DNA of 41,459 nt from CAYSRJ01 sp964525675 (lineage in GTDB: Bacteria; Spirochaetota; B62-G9; DRHN01), in NCBI GenBank assembly GCA_964525675.1, contig CAZGJW010000012.1, positions 1-41,459 on the forward strand, given 5' to 3'. This document shows, piece after piece, positions 25,301-33,000 of this stretch. The first letter of the stretch is position 1, and every line of letters starts with the position of its first letter. The notes under the pieces were generated by a model. It was not told where the DNA came from. It saw nothing but the letters and a program-made list of their open reading frames with translations, and made no database searches. A program made the position numbers and the translations under genes.

Positions 25301-25561
25301 CGTATCCTGCTTGAGTCCGCGGCGGTTCTTAATAATCTCGGTGTCGCCTATCAAAAGCTTGCCGAAAATACCGGTGACGAGGAGTATCAAAAGGAAAGCC
25401 TTCTCGTCCTGTACAAAGCAGGGGAGCTTGCCGACATCACAGGAACTGAAAGAGGGAAAATTCAGTACAATATCAATTATATTCTCCATCCGGATGTAAT
25501 CCGCGGCTCTATGGCCATTGACGACAAACTCAGTGATAACTATCGGTTTATTATCCAGTAG
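22310..25561 (+). CDS. Large single-span protein with acidic cytoplasmic half and periplasmic TPR half (FlcA-like)
   Basis: A 1083-residue protein from a GTG start preceded by TTGGGG. Residues 1-455 are a low-complexity Glu/Pro/Gly-rich segment with many EE, PE and EEL-type repeats. Residues 460-530 form a helical domain (DEDIVVIKAKLKQLNPQ, FVRDSILAGNLPVAIVNEML). One membrane span lies at about 555-578, then some ten TPR-like units to about residue 1060. This layout and size match what I recall of the spirochaete flagellar-collar protein FlcA (BB0326 in Borrelia), which helps assemble stators in the periplasm. The match is by architecture, not proven homology. The acidic segment is longer than expected and could bind a basic cytoplasmic partner. 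Confidence 0.75.
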   Translation: MPDIKDLDKIEKMLDGLGERELELGEVTAEDLLRMEQEYATEELKGGTGAREEGVEPGIGGEEAAAGGAGEEEDDFAALLKDIQIGLEEEKEFEGLIAGEEAPEVSEPETKSPFAEETFGETGPAIEEPSLTSGIEYIPEEAEISGKAEETEVGPPKMPEAEISEIEAETSGELPAEEMPETESAELSGVQTESGALEEGADLDLPEDFDFEDVDYEERPLEGLVSAGEAVEAEGDETAREPVSPEVQEPAAHEMPEGPVVSEETPAGGFEEMEMPDLESLETLHEEIGGELPEPPETPVEEEVVEPHAESTGEMESVFEIPGVEEREEVPGEEPQEGAGPVEEEEFEFPGFELPEFEPGERAPADVAAGEELTPVEGEAGITEEFLEMPELEGEETALPSEEFPFEELLSEELPSEEVTEELPPEEPPSGGLGIEEPPFEETPSGRPSEEFPEEAPVELTDEDIVVIKAKLKQLNPQLASFVRDSILAGNLPVAIVNEMLRHLLTDAPEQEIIGFVEQTTGQKLAARRAVPGIITVERKPGPLENIYRSLGPLVRVSGLFIIIMVILGVLFMLFMYKPMRASRYYKEGIRFIENAQYELAEQSFTRGKQIYLSVKQYDKFGWEYMISGNYDAARRKFVSGIKLDEGVRNLNIRLHMARLHAVLGEYADADILYDEVLEKSPGTYEYIRLKGTNLIEWGKSEEADKLDEAYGLFSTAYNNKPKASDPLFKMLSIDIYQGKGEDIAWLYKYITNRFPQDVDPEVYTALASYFIAHEQFGKVRDILLQVLNRDPAYPKAYMTFANYYKAIKNPQMQEEFLQSAIKYENKRLLPYPWDKRDRMLLSNAYNDLGEIYADMDTPGRAAESIRYFKKSIDQNRRNMKAYYNLAQVYFYKERNYSLAKQYYEAAERGGFRNYDLDYNLGLLYYYERSFSKALERWSQLAEIFPDNPNIVYAMGGAMLHLGKYNAALGEFMLLSEVYDDLVQKLGEIKPWRAYHKRILLESAAVLNNLGVAYQKLAENTGDEEYQKESLLVLYKAGELADITGTERGKIQYNINYILHPDVIRGSMAIDDKLSDNYRFIIQ

Positions 25562-25575
25562 CTCCACGTAATTTC

Positions 25576-25604
25576 TTGCTCAACACATCTATTGTTGTTA
25601 TATT
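25576..25604 (+). promoter_or_regulatory. Candidate promoter of the L3 gene
   Basis: TTGCTC (25576-25581), 17 bases, then TATATT (25599-25604). The predicted start near 25611 coincides with the first base of a hairpin (stem ACCTGC, 25611-25631), followed by the terminator-like hairpin. The -35 is weak. Confidence 0.4.
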
Positions 25605-25647
25605 AACTATACCTGCAGCTGGATAGCAGGTGGTTTCAGACAGGTCT

Positions 25648-25673
25648 ATACCGATGAAACACGGTATTTTTTT
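25648..25673 (+). terminator. Terminator or attenuator directly before the L3 ribosome site
   Basis: ATACCG pairs with CGGTAT around an eight-base loop and runs into seven T, which abut the AGGAG ribosome site of the L3 gene (25675-25679). It may end the FlcA-like transcript or, if the promoter at 25576 is used, act as an attenuator controlling L3. Confidence 0.65.
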
Positions 25674-25684
25674 AGGAGCAGGCT

Positions 25685-26338
25685 ATGAGAATCAAGATGA
25701 TGGGAAATAAAATCGGTATGACGCAGACGTTCAGCGAGAACGGAGAGGTTACCCCCGTCACTGTTGTTAAGGTCGGCCCATGTACTGTGATCAATAAGAA
25801 AACGGATGAAAAAGACGGGTATAATGCCCTTGTACTCGGGTATGGCGATATAAAGGAATCGAGAGTTTCCAGGAGCAAGCTCGGCTTGTATAAGAAGTCT
25901 TCAGTCTCACCCAGGAAGTTGCTCAAAGAAACCCGGATCAGCAGGGCTGAGCTTGATGCGTTTGAAATCGGACAGGAAATCGTCCCTGGCGATATTTTTA
26001 AAGCCGGTGAGTATGTGGATATTTCGGGAAATTCCAAAGGAAGGGGGTTCACCGGTGTTATTAAAAAATACGGTATGGCCGGCGCAAATAGCAGCCACGG
26101 AACCCATGAATTCTTCCGCCATGGAGGTTCAATCGGCTCTTCAGCATATCCGTCCAGGGTGTTTAAGGGGAAAAAAATGCCGGGAAGATACGGTGGAAGC
26201 AGAATAACTGTACAGAATCTCCTGATTGCTGATATCAGACCGGAGAAAAATATCATTCTGGTGAAGGGAGCAGTCCCCGGGGCAAACAGGGGATATATAA
26301 CAGTTTCCCATGCAGTAAAAAAACCCGCATCAGGTTGA
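25685..26338 (+). CDS. rplC: Ribosomal protein L3, stand-alone gene
   Basis: A 217-residue L3 protein (usual length 205-215). The N-terminal GNKIGMTQTF and VTVVKVGPCTV, the central GNSKGRGFTGVIKKYGM, SHGTHEFFRHGGSIGSS, RVFKGKKMPGRYGG, and the C-terminal ITVQNL and ILVKGAVPGA are all conserved. The long loop that reaches the peptidyl-transferase centre looks complete. L3 normally sits in the S10 operon between rpsJ and rplD; here it stands alone between the FlcA-like gene and a deaminase, with no other ribosomal gene. It is either a relocated sole copy or a second, perhaps conditional, copy. The ribosome site is AGGAG at six bases. Confidence 0.92.
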   Translation: MRIKMMGNKIGMTQTFSENGEVTPVTVVKVGPCTVINKKTDEKDGYNALVLGYGDIKESRVSRSKLGLYKKSSVSPRKLLKETRISRAELDAFEIGQEIVPGDIFKAGEYVDISGNSKGRGFTGVIKKYGMAGANSSHGTHEFFRHGGSIGSSAYPSRVFKGKKMPGRYGGSRITVQNLLIADIRPEKNIILVKGAVPGANRGYITVSHAVKKPASG

Positions 26339-26364
26339 TTCCCGCATCCGCAGGATATTGTGCT

Positions 26365-26853
26365 GTGAAAGAGCTGTCCAATCAGAAGGATTTATCCCAC
26401 CGCAGACCGGATATAGATACCTATTTCATGAATATTGCGGTGATGGTATCGACGCGGACGACCTGCCTGCGGCGCAGCGTAGGGTGCGTAATTGTCAAGG
26501 GTAAACAGATAGTATCCGCAGGATACAACGGAGCGCCACAGGGCATGCCGCATTGCCTCGACATCGGCTGCGCGAGAGAGGGGATTCCGTCCGGCGAGCG
26601 ATCGGAACTCTGTCGGGGAGCCCATGCAGAGCAGAATGCGATAAACTTCGCAGCGCGATACGGCATTTCGATAGAGGGAGCGACGGTATTCACGACGCAT
26701 CTTCCCTGTTCGTGGTGTGCCAAGAGCATTGTAAATGCAGGTATCAAACGGGTTGTGTATCTTCATGATTACCCTGACCCTGCTTCAAAAAATATTCTCG
26801 GGCTCCTGGAATTAAAACGGCTCGAGGATTTCGATTTTATCCGAATTGAATAA
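26365..26853 (+). CDS. Deoxycytidylate deaminase family protein (ComEB-like)
   Basis: A 162-residue zinc deaminase. The catalytic block CRGAHAEQNAI gives the zinc His87 and the proton-shuttle Glu89, and PCSWC gives the ligands Cys115 and Cys118. RPDIDTYFMNIAVMVSTRTTC and GYNGAPQG are the usual dCMP-deaminase N-terminal blocks, and Cys64/Cys69 with His63 resemble the second zinc site of that family. Likely reaction: dCMP to dUMP for thymidylate synthesis. The start is GTG 26365 with AGGA nine bases upstream; a TTG at 26335 that overlaps the L3 stop is the alternative. It is probably co-transcribed with rplC. Confidence 0.87.
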   Translation: MKELSNQKDLSHRRPDIDTYFMNIAVMVSTRTTCLRRSVGCVIVKGKQIVSAGYNGAPQGMPHCLDIGCAREGIPSGERSELCRGAHAEQNAINFAARYGISIEGATVFTTHLPCSWCAKSIVNAGIKRVVYLHDYPDPASKNILGLLELKRLEDFDFIRIE

Positions 26854-27167
26854 ACAGGTTTTCCACAGTGTGTTATTGAGTTTATTGTATGTGGATCGGA
26901 TCAGCTCTGCTGCAACGGCGAATTTTATCATACAAAAAAGCTTACAATAATTTCTATAATACCTTAACTGTTTATTATTAAAAAAGATAGGCCTTTCCCA
27001 TTATTATTATTGACATTATTACGCTAAAATAAATATTTATATGCAATTTTATTGTGAGATAAAGTCCTTTTATTTATGCTGTATATTGCTGTTTTACGTT
27101 AAAAGCGGGTTTAGCCGGGCATGTTTTAATCTGCAGGAAGTTATTCACATCTTATACACAGAGGTGC
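26854..27167. other. A+T-rich intergenic region with DnaA-box matches
   Basis: The 314-base gap holds TTTTCCACA (26859-26867), TTATTCACA (27141-27149) and TTATACACA (27152-27160). All three fit TTWTNCACA, and the last two are direct repeats with starts 11 bases apart. A partial match CGATCCACA lies on the minus strand (26898-26890). Between them is a strongly A+T-rich stretch (26935-27060) with an ATT triplet run. It could be an unwinding region plus DnaA sites, or a DnaA-controlled promoter for the rhomboid gene. No gene or terminator was found in it. Confidence 0.4.
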
Positions 27168-28163
27168 ATGAGAATAGTGCGGTCGGTCAGATTCTCGATG
27201 AATATCAAGAGCATGGTGCTCACACTTGTTATTGTAAATGTGGTGGTGTTCCTGTTTACTCAGGTGCTCAATGTCTCTGTTCCGGCGAGACTGCTCAACC
27301 TGACAGGAAAATCAGGTGAAACACTCGCCGTTATTTTCAAGCGCTATGGTCTGTTCATCACCCTTTTTTCACTTTTTCCCGCATTGATCGTGAAACTGGG
27401 ATGGGTGTGGCAGGTGTTTACCTATATGTTCCTGCATGGAGGGTTTTTCCACATTTTTTTCAATATGTACGCGTTGTACCTGTTTGGTAAGCCGCTCGAG
27501 GACAGATGGGGAAACCGGGAGTTCCTCTTCTTCTATATGTTCTCCGGTGTGGGTGCAGGAATCATCACATTTGCATGGAACCTCTTTCGAAACCCCTTTA
27601 TCCCGACAATTGGGGCTTCAGGCGCAATCTTTGGAGTTGTGCTTGCCTTCGGGCTCGAATTCCCGGATGCCATGCTCCTTCTTTTCTTCTTCATACCGGT
27701 ACGGGCCAAATATGCGGCATTCATTTTCGGCGGCATTGAACTCGTGATGATTTTAACAGGAACGATGCAGGGTATCGGCCATTTTACACATCTCGCCGGT
27801 CTGTTGTTCGGGTATATATACTATGTGTGGAGAATAAGAGGCTCCTACCGGGTGAAAAAACTTCGGGGTAACCGGGTCACAAGTAAACGAAGTGGGCCGG
27901 GCATCACAAAGCGGTTTCACCTTGTGAAAGATCGTGACAAGGCAAATGTTATTGCACAGGCCAGGCTGATCAAACGGAAACTGGATGATGGAACGCATCT
28001 TACCCAGTCTGAAGAGCGATTTTTAGACAAGCTCAGAGAGGCGTATAATTTTCATTTCCGCGATATGTGCGCACCGGACTCATTCAATCCGTCTGCGGAT
28101 GATTGTCTGAGATGCCAGTCCCTCTACGCATGCCTGTACCGCTATGTGCTCGACATACAGTAA
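27168..28163 (+). CDS. Rhomboid family intramembrane serine protease with C-terminal Cys cluster
   Basis: A 331-residue membrane protein. HGGFFHIFFNMYALYLFG (from His90) gives the oxyanion-side His/Asn, GASGAIFG holds the catalytic Ser151 and HFTHLAG the catalytic His208, so the dyad is intact. About six spans occupy residues 12-222. A cytoplasmic tail of about 110 residues follows, basic at first and ending with Cys301, Cys313, Cys316 and Cys322, spaced like a small zinc site. The tail is not part of the core fold. The start is ATG 27168, close after AGAGG; ATG 27198 lacks a site. Substrates are unknown. Confidence 0.9.
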   Translation: MRIVRSVRFSMNIKSMVLTLVIVNVVVFLFTQVLNVSVPARLLNLTGKSGETLAVIFKRYGLFITLFSLFPALIVKLGWVWQVFTYMFLHGGFFHIFFNMYALYLFGKPLEDRWGNREFLFFYMFSGVGAGIITFAWNLFRNPFIPTIGASGAIFGVVLAFGLEFPDAMLLLFFFIPVRAKYAAFIFGGIELVMILTGTMQGIGHFTHLAGLLFGYIYYVWRIRGSYRVKKLRGNRVTSKRSGPGITKRFHLVKDRDKANVIAQARLIKRKLDDGTHLTQSEERFLDKLREAYNFHFRDMCAPDSFNPSADDCLRCQSLYACLYRYVLDIQ

Positions 28164-28192
28164 TGCCATCCACGCATCAGGATAACTTTTAC

Positions 28193-28220
28193 TTGTCATT
28201 TCATGATATTCCTTTATAAT
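28193..28220 (+). promoter_or_regulatory. Strong promoter predicting a leaderless HDOD mRNA
   Basis: TTGTCA (28193-28198), 16 bases, TATAAT (28215-28220). Only nine bases separate the -10 box from ATG 28230, so transcription would start within about three bases of the start codon. There is no ribosome site. Confidence 0.6.
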
Positions 28221-28229
28221 TTAGCCCTT

Positions 28230-29093
28230 ATGGAACATAAAACTCTTGTCCGGCTCAACCGATACATAGATTCCATGCCCTCCCTCTCAATAACGGTCGC
28301 CAAGATCCTGGAAGTAACGAGGAATCCGCAGGTTACCGCAAAAGACCTCAACAAGGTGATTAACCTGGATCCCGTGTTGATGGGCAGGGTTCTAAAACTC
28401 GTCAACTCCGCGTACTACGGTCTCTCGAATAAAGTTACTTCACTGGTAACTGCAATCATCATGCTTGGAATCAATACTATCAAGAACCTTGCACTCTCGA
28501 CTGCAGTGCTGGGCCAGATGAAGCAGAAATCACAGTTCAAGTCACTGAATGTTAACGGTTTCTGGCGGCATTCAATCGGCGTCGGGGTGGCTTCGAAACT
28601 TATTGCAGAGAAAATCGGGATTGTTTCAAATCTGAGGGAGGAATTCTTTATCAGTGGGCTGCTGCATGACATAGGTAAGATACCGCTCAACGATATCTTC
28701 AGCGAAATCTATGTGAAGGCCATACGGAGTGCGGATATAAAGAAGGCTACACTGCTTCAGACAGAATTGGAGAATCTCGGCACAACGCACACAGTTGTTG
28801 GCAAGATGATTGCTGAGAAATGGAACCTGTCCGATGAAACTTCTGATGCAATTTTGTACCATCACGACCCCAACCAGGTCACCGGGGATACGTACAAGGT
28901 AGTGGCTGCGGTATATATTGCAAACCTGTACTGCAATCTGAACGAAATCGGATTTGCAGGGAACAGGTTCTCCGGAGATATTGATACCAACATCCTTGAT
29001 ATGATCGGTATTACCGAAAGTTATCTCGACGACCTTTTCGATACGATTTCGGCAGAGATTGAAAAGGCTTCGGTTTTTTTGCAGGTATCCTAG
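28230..29093 (+). CDS. HDOD domain signalling protein
   Basis: A 287-residue HDOD protein, almost only the domain. It opens with RLNRYIDSMPSLSITVAKILEV, then ITAKDL-like VTAKDLNKVINLDPVLMGRVLKLVNSA and the HD pair in GLLHDIGK. A second His cluster YHHDP lies near residue 218. HDOD proteins act in regulation with two-component or cyclic-dinucleotide systems and are usually not phosphodiesterases. The start is set at ATG 28230; ATG 28203 lies between the -35 and -10 boxes. The gene follows the rhomboid gene but appears to have its own promoter. Confidence 0.87.
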   Translation: MEHKTLVRLNRYIDSMPSLSITVAKILEVTRNPQVTAKDLNKVINLDPVLMGRVLKLVNSAYYGLSNKVTSLVTAIIMLGINTIKNLALSTAVLGQMKQKSQFKSLNVNGFWRHSIGVGVASKLIAEKIGIVSNLREEFFISGLLHDIGKIPLNDIFSEIYVKAIRSADIKKATLLQTELENLGTTHTVVGKMIAEKWNLSDETSDAILYHHDPNQVTGDTYKVVAAVYIANLYCNLNEIGFAGNRFSGDIDTNILDMIGITESYLDDLFDTISAEIEKASVFLQVS

Positions 29094-29159
29094 CACGGGA
29101 AACTCTCGGGCTGTCGGCTTCCGTGAATACGTAGAAACAAACCTTCAGGAGTAATAGAA

Positions 29160-30083
29160 ATGAAGATCAAGTTCTGGGGTGTGCGTGGCTCGATTCCCAC
29201 GCCGGGCCCCGATACGGTTAAATATGGAGGTAATACGACATGTATTGAGGTCAGGCTTGAGAGCGGAAAAGTGATTGTCATAGGGGCTGGCAGTGGAATC
29301 AGAGGTCTCGGTAACTATCTCGTCGCCAATGATATGAAAAACGGCCCTCTTGACATCGACCTTTTCGTAAGTCATACCCACTGGGATCATATTATGGGAT
29401 TCCCGTTTTTTACTCCTGTATTCATTCCCGGCAATAAAATCAGGGTGCACGGACCAGTTAACATAGGTGAGGAAGGCCTGGAAAAGATATTTGCACTGCA
29501 GATGTCCTACAACTATTTTCCCCTGCGTGCTGATGAACTTGCCGCAGATATTACATATGAGCTGCTGAAGGAGGGGACCTACAACCTCGAAGGTGGAGTC
29601 AAAATTACAACTAAAATACTCAACCATCCCATTATCGACCTCGGTTACAGGATTGAAGCGGACGATGCAGTTTTTACAACTGCCTATGATACCGAACCTT
29701 TCAGGAACCTCTTTGACGGAGACCCCGGGGATGAGGATTTTGATCTTGATGCGAAGATCGAGGGTGAAAAGGCGGCCAATTTGAACAACAGGAGAGTCCT
29801 GGATTTTATCAGGGGATCCGATCTCGTCGTTCATGATGCGCAGTACACGGATAAAGAGTACAGAGATTCGAAGATCGGATGGGGCCACTCGCCGATAGAG
29901 CATGTTCTGTTGAACACCATTAAAGCGGGAGTGAAAAGGGTTGCGCTCTTTCACCACGATCCGATGCGAAGTGACCGGGAGCTTGCCCGTATCGAGAAAG
30001 CGGCTCAGGAGCGTGCAGCCAGAATAAAAAGCCACAGCATTGAGGTTTTTGCGGCGCGGGAGGGTCTTGAGGTACAGTTATGA
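29160..30083 (+). CDS. Metallo-beta-lactamase-fold hydrolase
   Basis: A 307-residue metallohydrolase. The zinc motif HTHWDH is at residues 72-77, HPIIDLGYRI holds the later His, and HDAQYT with GHSPIEH and the final FHHDP complete the site. The family (RNase Z/PhnP-like, often next to signalling genes) normally has DAGTG before the zinc motif; here it is GAGSG (residues 42-46), with Gly in place of Asp42. Whether this Asp matters for catalysis in this branch is uncertain. The ribosome site AGGAG is eight bases from the ATG. The stop overlaps the dnaE start (ATGA), so the two are translated together. The substrate is unknown. Confidence 0.82.
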   Translation: MKIKFWGVRGSIPTPGPDTVKYGGNTTCIEVRLESGKVIVIGAGSGIRGLGNYLVANDMKNGPLDIDLFVSHTHWDHIMGFPFFTPVFIPGNKIRVHGPVNIGEEGLEKIFALQMSYNYFPLRADELAADITYELLKEGTYNLEGGVKITTKILNHPIIDLGYRIEADDAVFTTAYDTEPFRNLFDGDPGDEDFDLDAKIEGEKAANLNNRRVLDFIRGSDLVVHDAQYTDKEYRDSKIGWGHSPIEHVLLNTIKAGVKRVALFHHDPMRSDRELARIEKAAQERAARIKSHSIEVFAAREGLEVQL

Positions 30084-33000
30084 TCGAGCATGCACCTTTT
30101 GTCCATCTTCATACCCATTCTGAATACTCAATTCTCGACGGTTCGACGAAGATCGATGATTTAATTGAAAGAGCGCTGTACTATCATATGCCGGCCCTCG
30201 CGCTGACCGATCATGGAAACATGTTCGGCGCGCTGGAATTCTACAAGAAGGCAATGCATCGGGGCTTGAAGCCAATAATCGGGGAAGAGTTCTACATCGC
30301 TCCCGACTCGATGCATAAAAGAGGAACGAGGGATAAACCCTACCATCTCATTCTTCTTGCCGGGGATGAGGAGGGGTACAGGAACCTTCTCCACCTCTCA
30401 TCTGCTGCGTACCTCGAAGGGTTCTACTACAAGCCAAGAATTGACATCGATCTTCTTTCAGCAAAATCAAAGGGATTGATATGTTTGAGCTCCTGTCTCG
30501 GCGGTGAGATACCTGTACTTCTTCGGCAGGGAAAGAACGAAGAGGCGCAAAAGAGAGCCGGTGTATATCGAGATATATTCGGCAAAGACAACTACTACTT
30601 CGAGCTCATGGACAATGGGCTGGAGGAGCAGGTGGAGGTGAACAGGGAGCTCCTGAACCTGGGTGCCAGGATGGACATCCAGGTGGTCGCGACAAATGAT
30701 GTACACTACCTCGAAAAATCTGATGCACAGTACCACGATGTGCTCCTCTGCATACAGACGGGTAAAACCGTACAGGAAACGAAACGCCTGAAGTTTAAAT
30801 CCGACCAATTTTACTTCCGATCGCCCCAGGAGATGATGGCATTATTCGAAAAGTATCCGCAGGCAATCAGGAACACTATCGAAATAACGGAAAAGTGCAA
30901 TCTCCAGCTCGACCTCGGGAAATACAAGCTTCCGCACTTTCCGATTCCAGAAAGATACACGGCAGATTTTTATATAAAAAAACTTGCCGTTGAGGGTATC
31001 GAAAGTCGGTATCCGAATAATACGAAAGAGATTCAAAACAGGGTACAAAGCGAACTCGAGGTTATTCGCTCCATGGGCTTCAGCACGTACTTTCTCATTG
31101 TTTGGGATTTTATCCGATTTGCAAAAAGTCGGGGGATCGCCGTCGGCCCGGGGCGCGGTAGTGCCGCGGGATCTATAGTTGCTTTCGCGCTTGGTATAAC
31201 GGATGTCGACCCATTGAAGTACGGTCTGATATTCGAGCGGTTTTTGAATCAGTCGCGGATTTCTATGCCCGATATAGATATCGATTTCGACGGGGATAGA
31301 CGGGATGAGGTCATTCAGTATGTGCGTGAGAAGTACCGGCAGGACCGGGTCGCGCAGATCATAACATTCGGGGCAATGAAGGCGAGGGCAGTGGTGAGAG
31401 ATGTGGCCCGGGCGATAGATATTCCCATTGATGAAGCAGATACTCTCGCAAAGTTGATACCATCCCGGCATGATATTACCATCGAGGAGGCGATAGACTC
31501 CTCCGGAGAATTGCAGAACCGGATTGCAAACGACACGCGGGTGGAGAGGCTCTTTGACATATCGAAACGCCTTGAAAGACTCGTTCGGCATCCATCAACC
31601 CATGCCGCCGGTGTGGTAATTTCTCCGGAGCCGTTATCGAACCTGGTGCCCCTGTACAGGGACGCAAAAAGTGGAGTTGTGTCAACACAGTATCAGATGA
31701 GGGATCTGGAGGATGTCGGGCTTATAAAGATGGATTTTCTCGGTCTCAAGAACCTTACCATAATTCAACGATGCCTGCGGGATATCGAAGCTGCCGGTCT
31801 ACCTGTTCCCGATATGGACAACCTGGATCTTGAAGATCCCGCCGTGTATACCCTTCTCGGCGAGGGCCGAAGCATGGGGGTTTTTCAGCTCGAATCAAAC
31901 GGAATGCAGAGTCTCTTGAAGCGTCTGCTGCCGAACAGATTTGACGATATCATTGCTGTACTCGCGCTGTACCGTCCGGGTCCTCTTGATTCTGGTATGG
32001 TCGATGAATTTATCGAAAGAAAGCAGGGTAGAAAGCCGATTGTCTACGCCGACCCGCGGTTGCGGGAAGCTCTTGAAGAAACATACGGAGTGATCGTGTA
32101 TCAGGAGCAGGTGATGGAGATCGCGCAGGTTATCAGTGGATTTACTATGGCCGAGGCCGACAATCTCAGAAAGGCCATGGGCAAGAAGAAGATTGAAATC
32201 CTTGAGGAAGCACGCTCGACATTTATTGAAGGAGCAGTCAAAAACAGTGTGCAGGAAAAAACAGCAGAAGATATATTCGAGATGATCAAGACATTCGGCA
32301 GATACGGATTCAACAAGTCCCACTCGACCGCCTATGCCCTGCTCGCTTTTCATACTGCATATCTTAAGGTGCACTTTCCGGTGTTCTACATCGCATCTCT
32401 GTTATCAGGTGAGCTCCACGACACTGATAAGATATGCCAGTATATCTGTGAAACCAGGGAAATGGGAATTGACCTGAAGCCTCCCGATGTGAATAATAGC
32501 GGTGTTCTTTTTGAGGTTCACGACAACGCTATTAATTACGCCCTTGCCGCTATAAAAAATGTCGGGGAAAATGCTGCCCGGATCATCGTGCAGGAGCGTG
32601 AAAACGGTGGAAAATATTCGAATCTCTTCGACTTCACCTCAAGGGTAGACCTTCGGCTGGTGAACCGCCGTGTTATAGAAAGTCTCGTCAAAAGCGGTGC
32701 AATGGAAGGTTTCGGCGAGAACAGGCACACACTTTTCGAAAATATTGAAAACGCCCTCGAATACGGAGCATCCGTGCAAGGAGATAGACTGAAAGGACAG
32801 TCGTCTCTTTTCGAAGAGATAAGCGGCGAAAAGGGCGTGCAGACATATTACCAGACAACGAAGCATGAAGAGTGGAACGAGGCCGAGGTTTCCGAAAATG
32901 AGCGGGAAGTGCTTGGTTTCTACTTCAAGGCCCATCCCATCTTAAAATACAATGAAATGATTACACGGGTGCATGCGTTATCCGCGGCGGAATTGAAATC

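Noticed and set aside
29145..30035. 296-residue minus-strand frame opposite the metallo-beta-lactamase-fold gene
   Set aside because: The plus strand encodes an intact zinc motif and family blocks; the antisense frame matches nothing.
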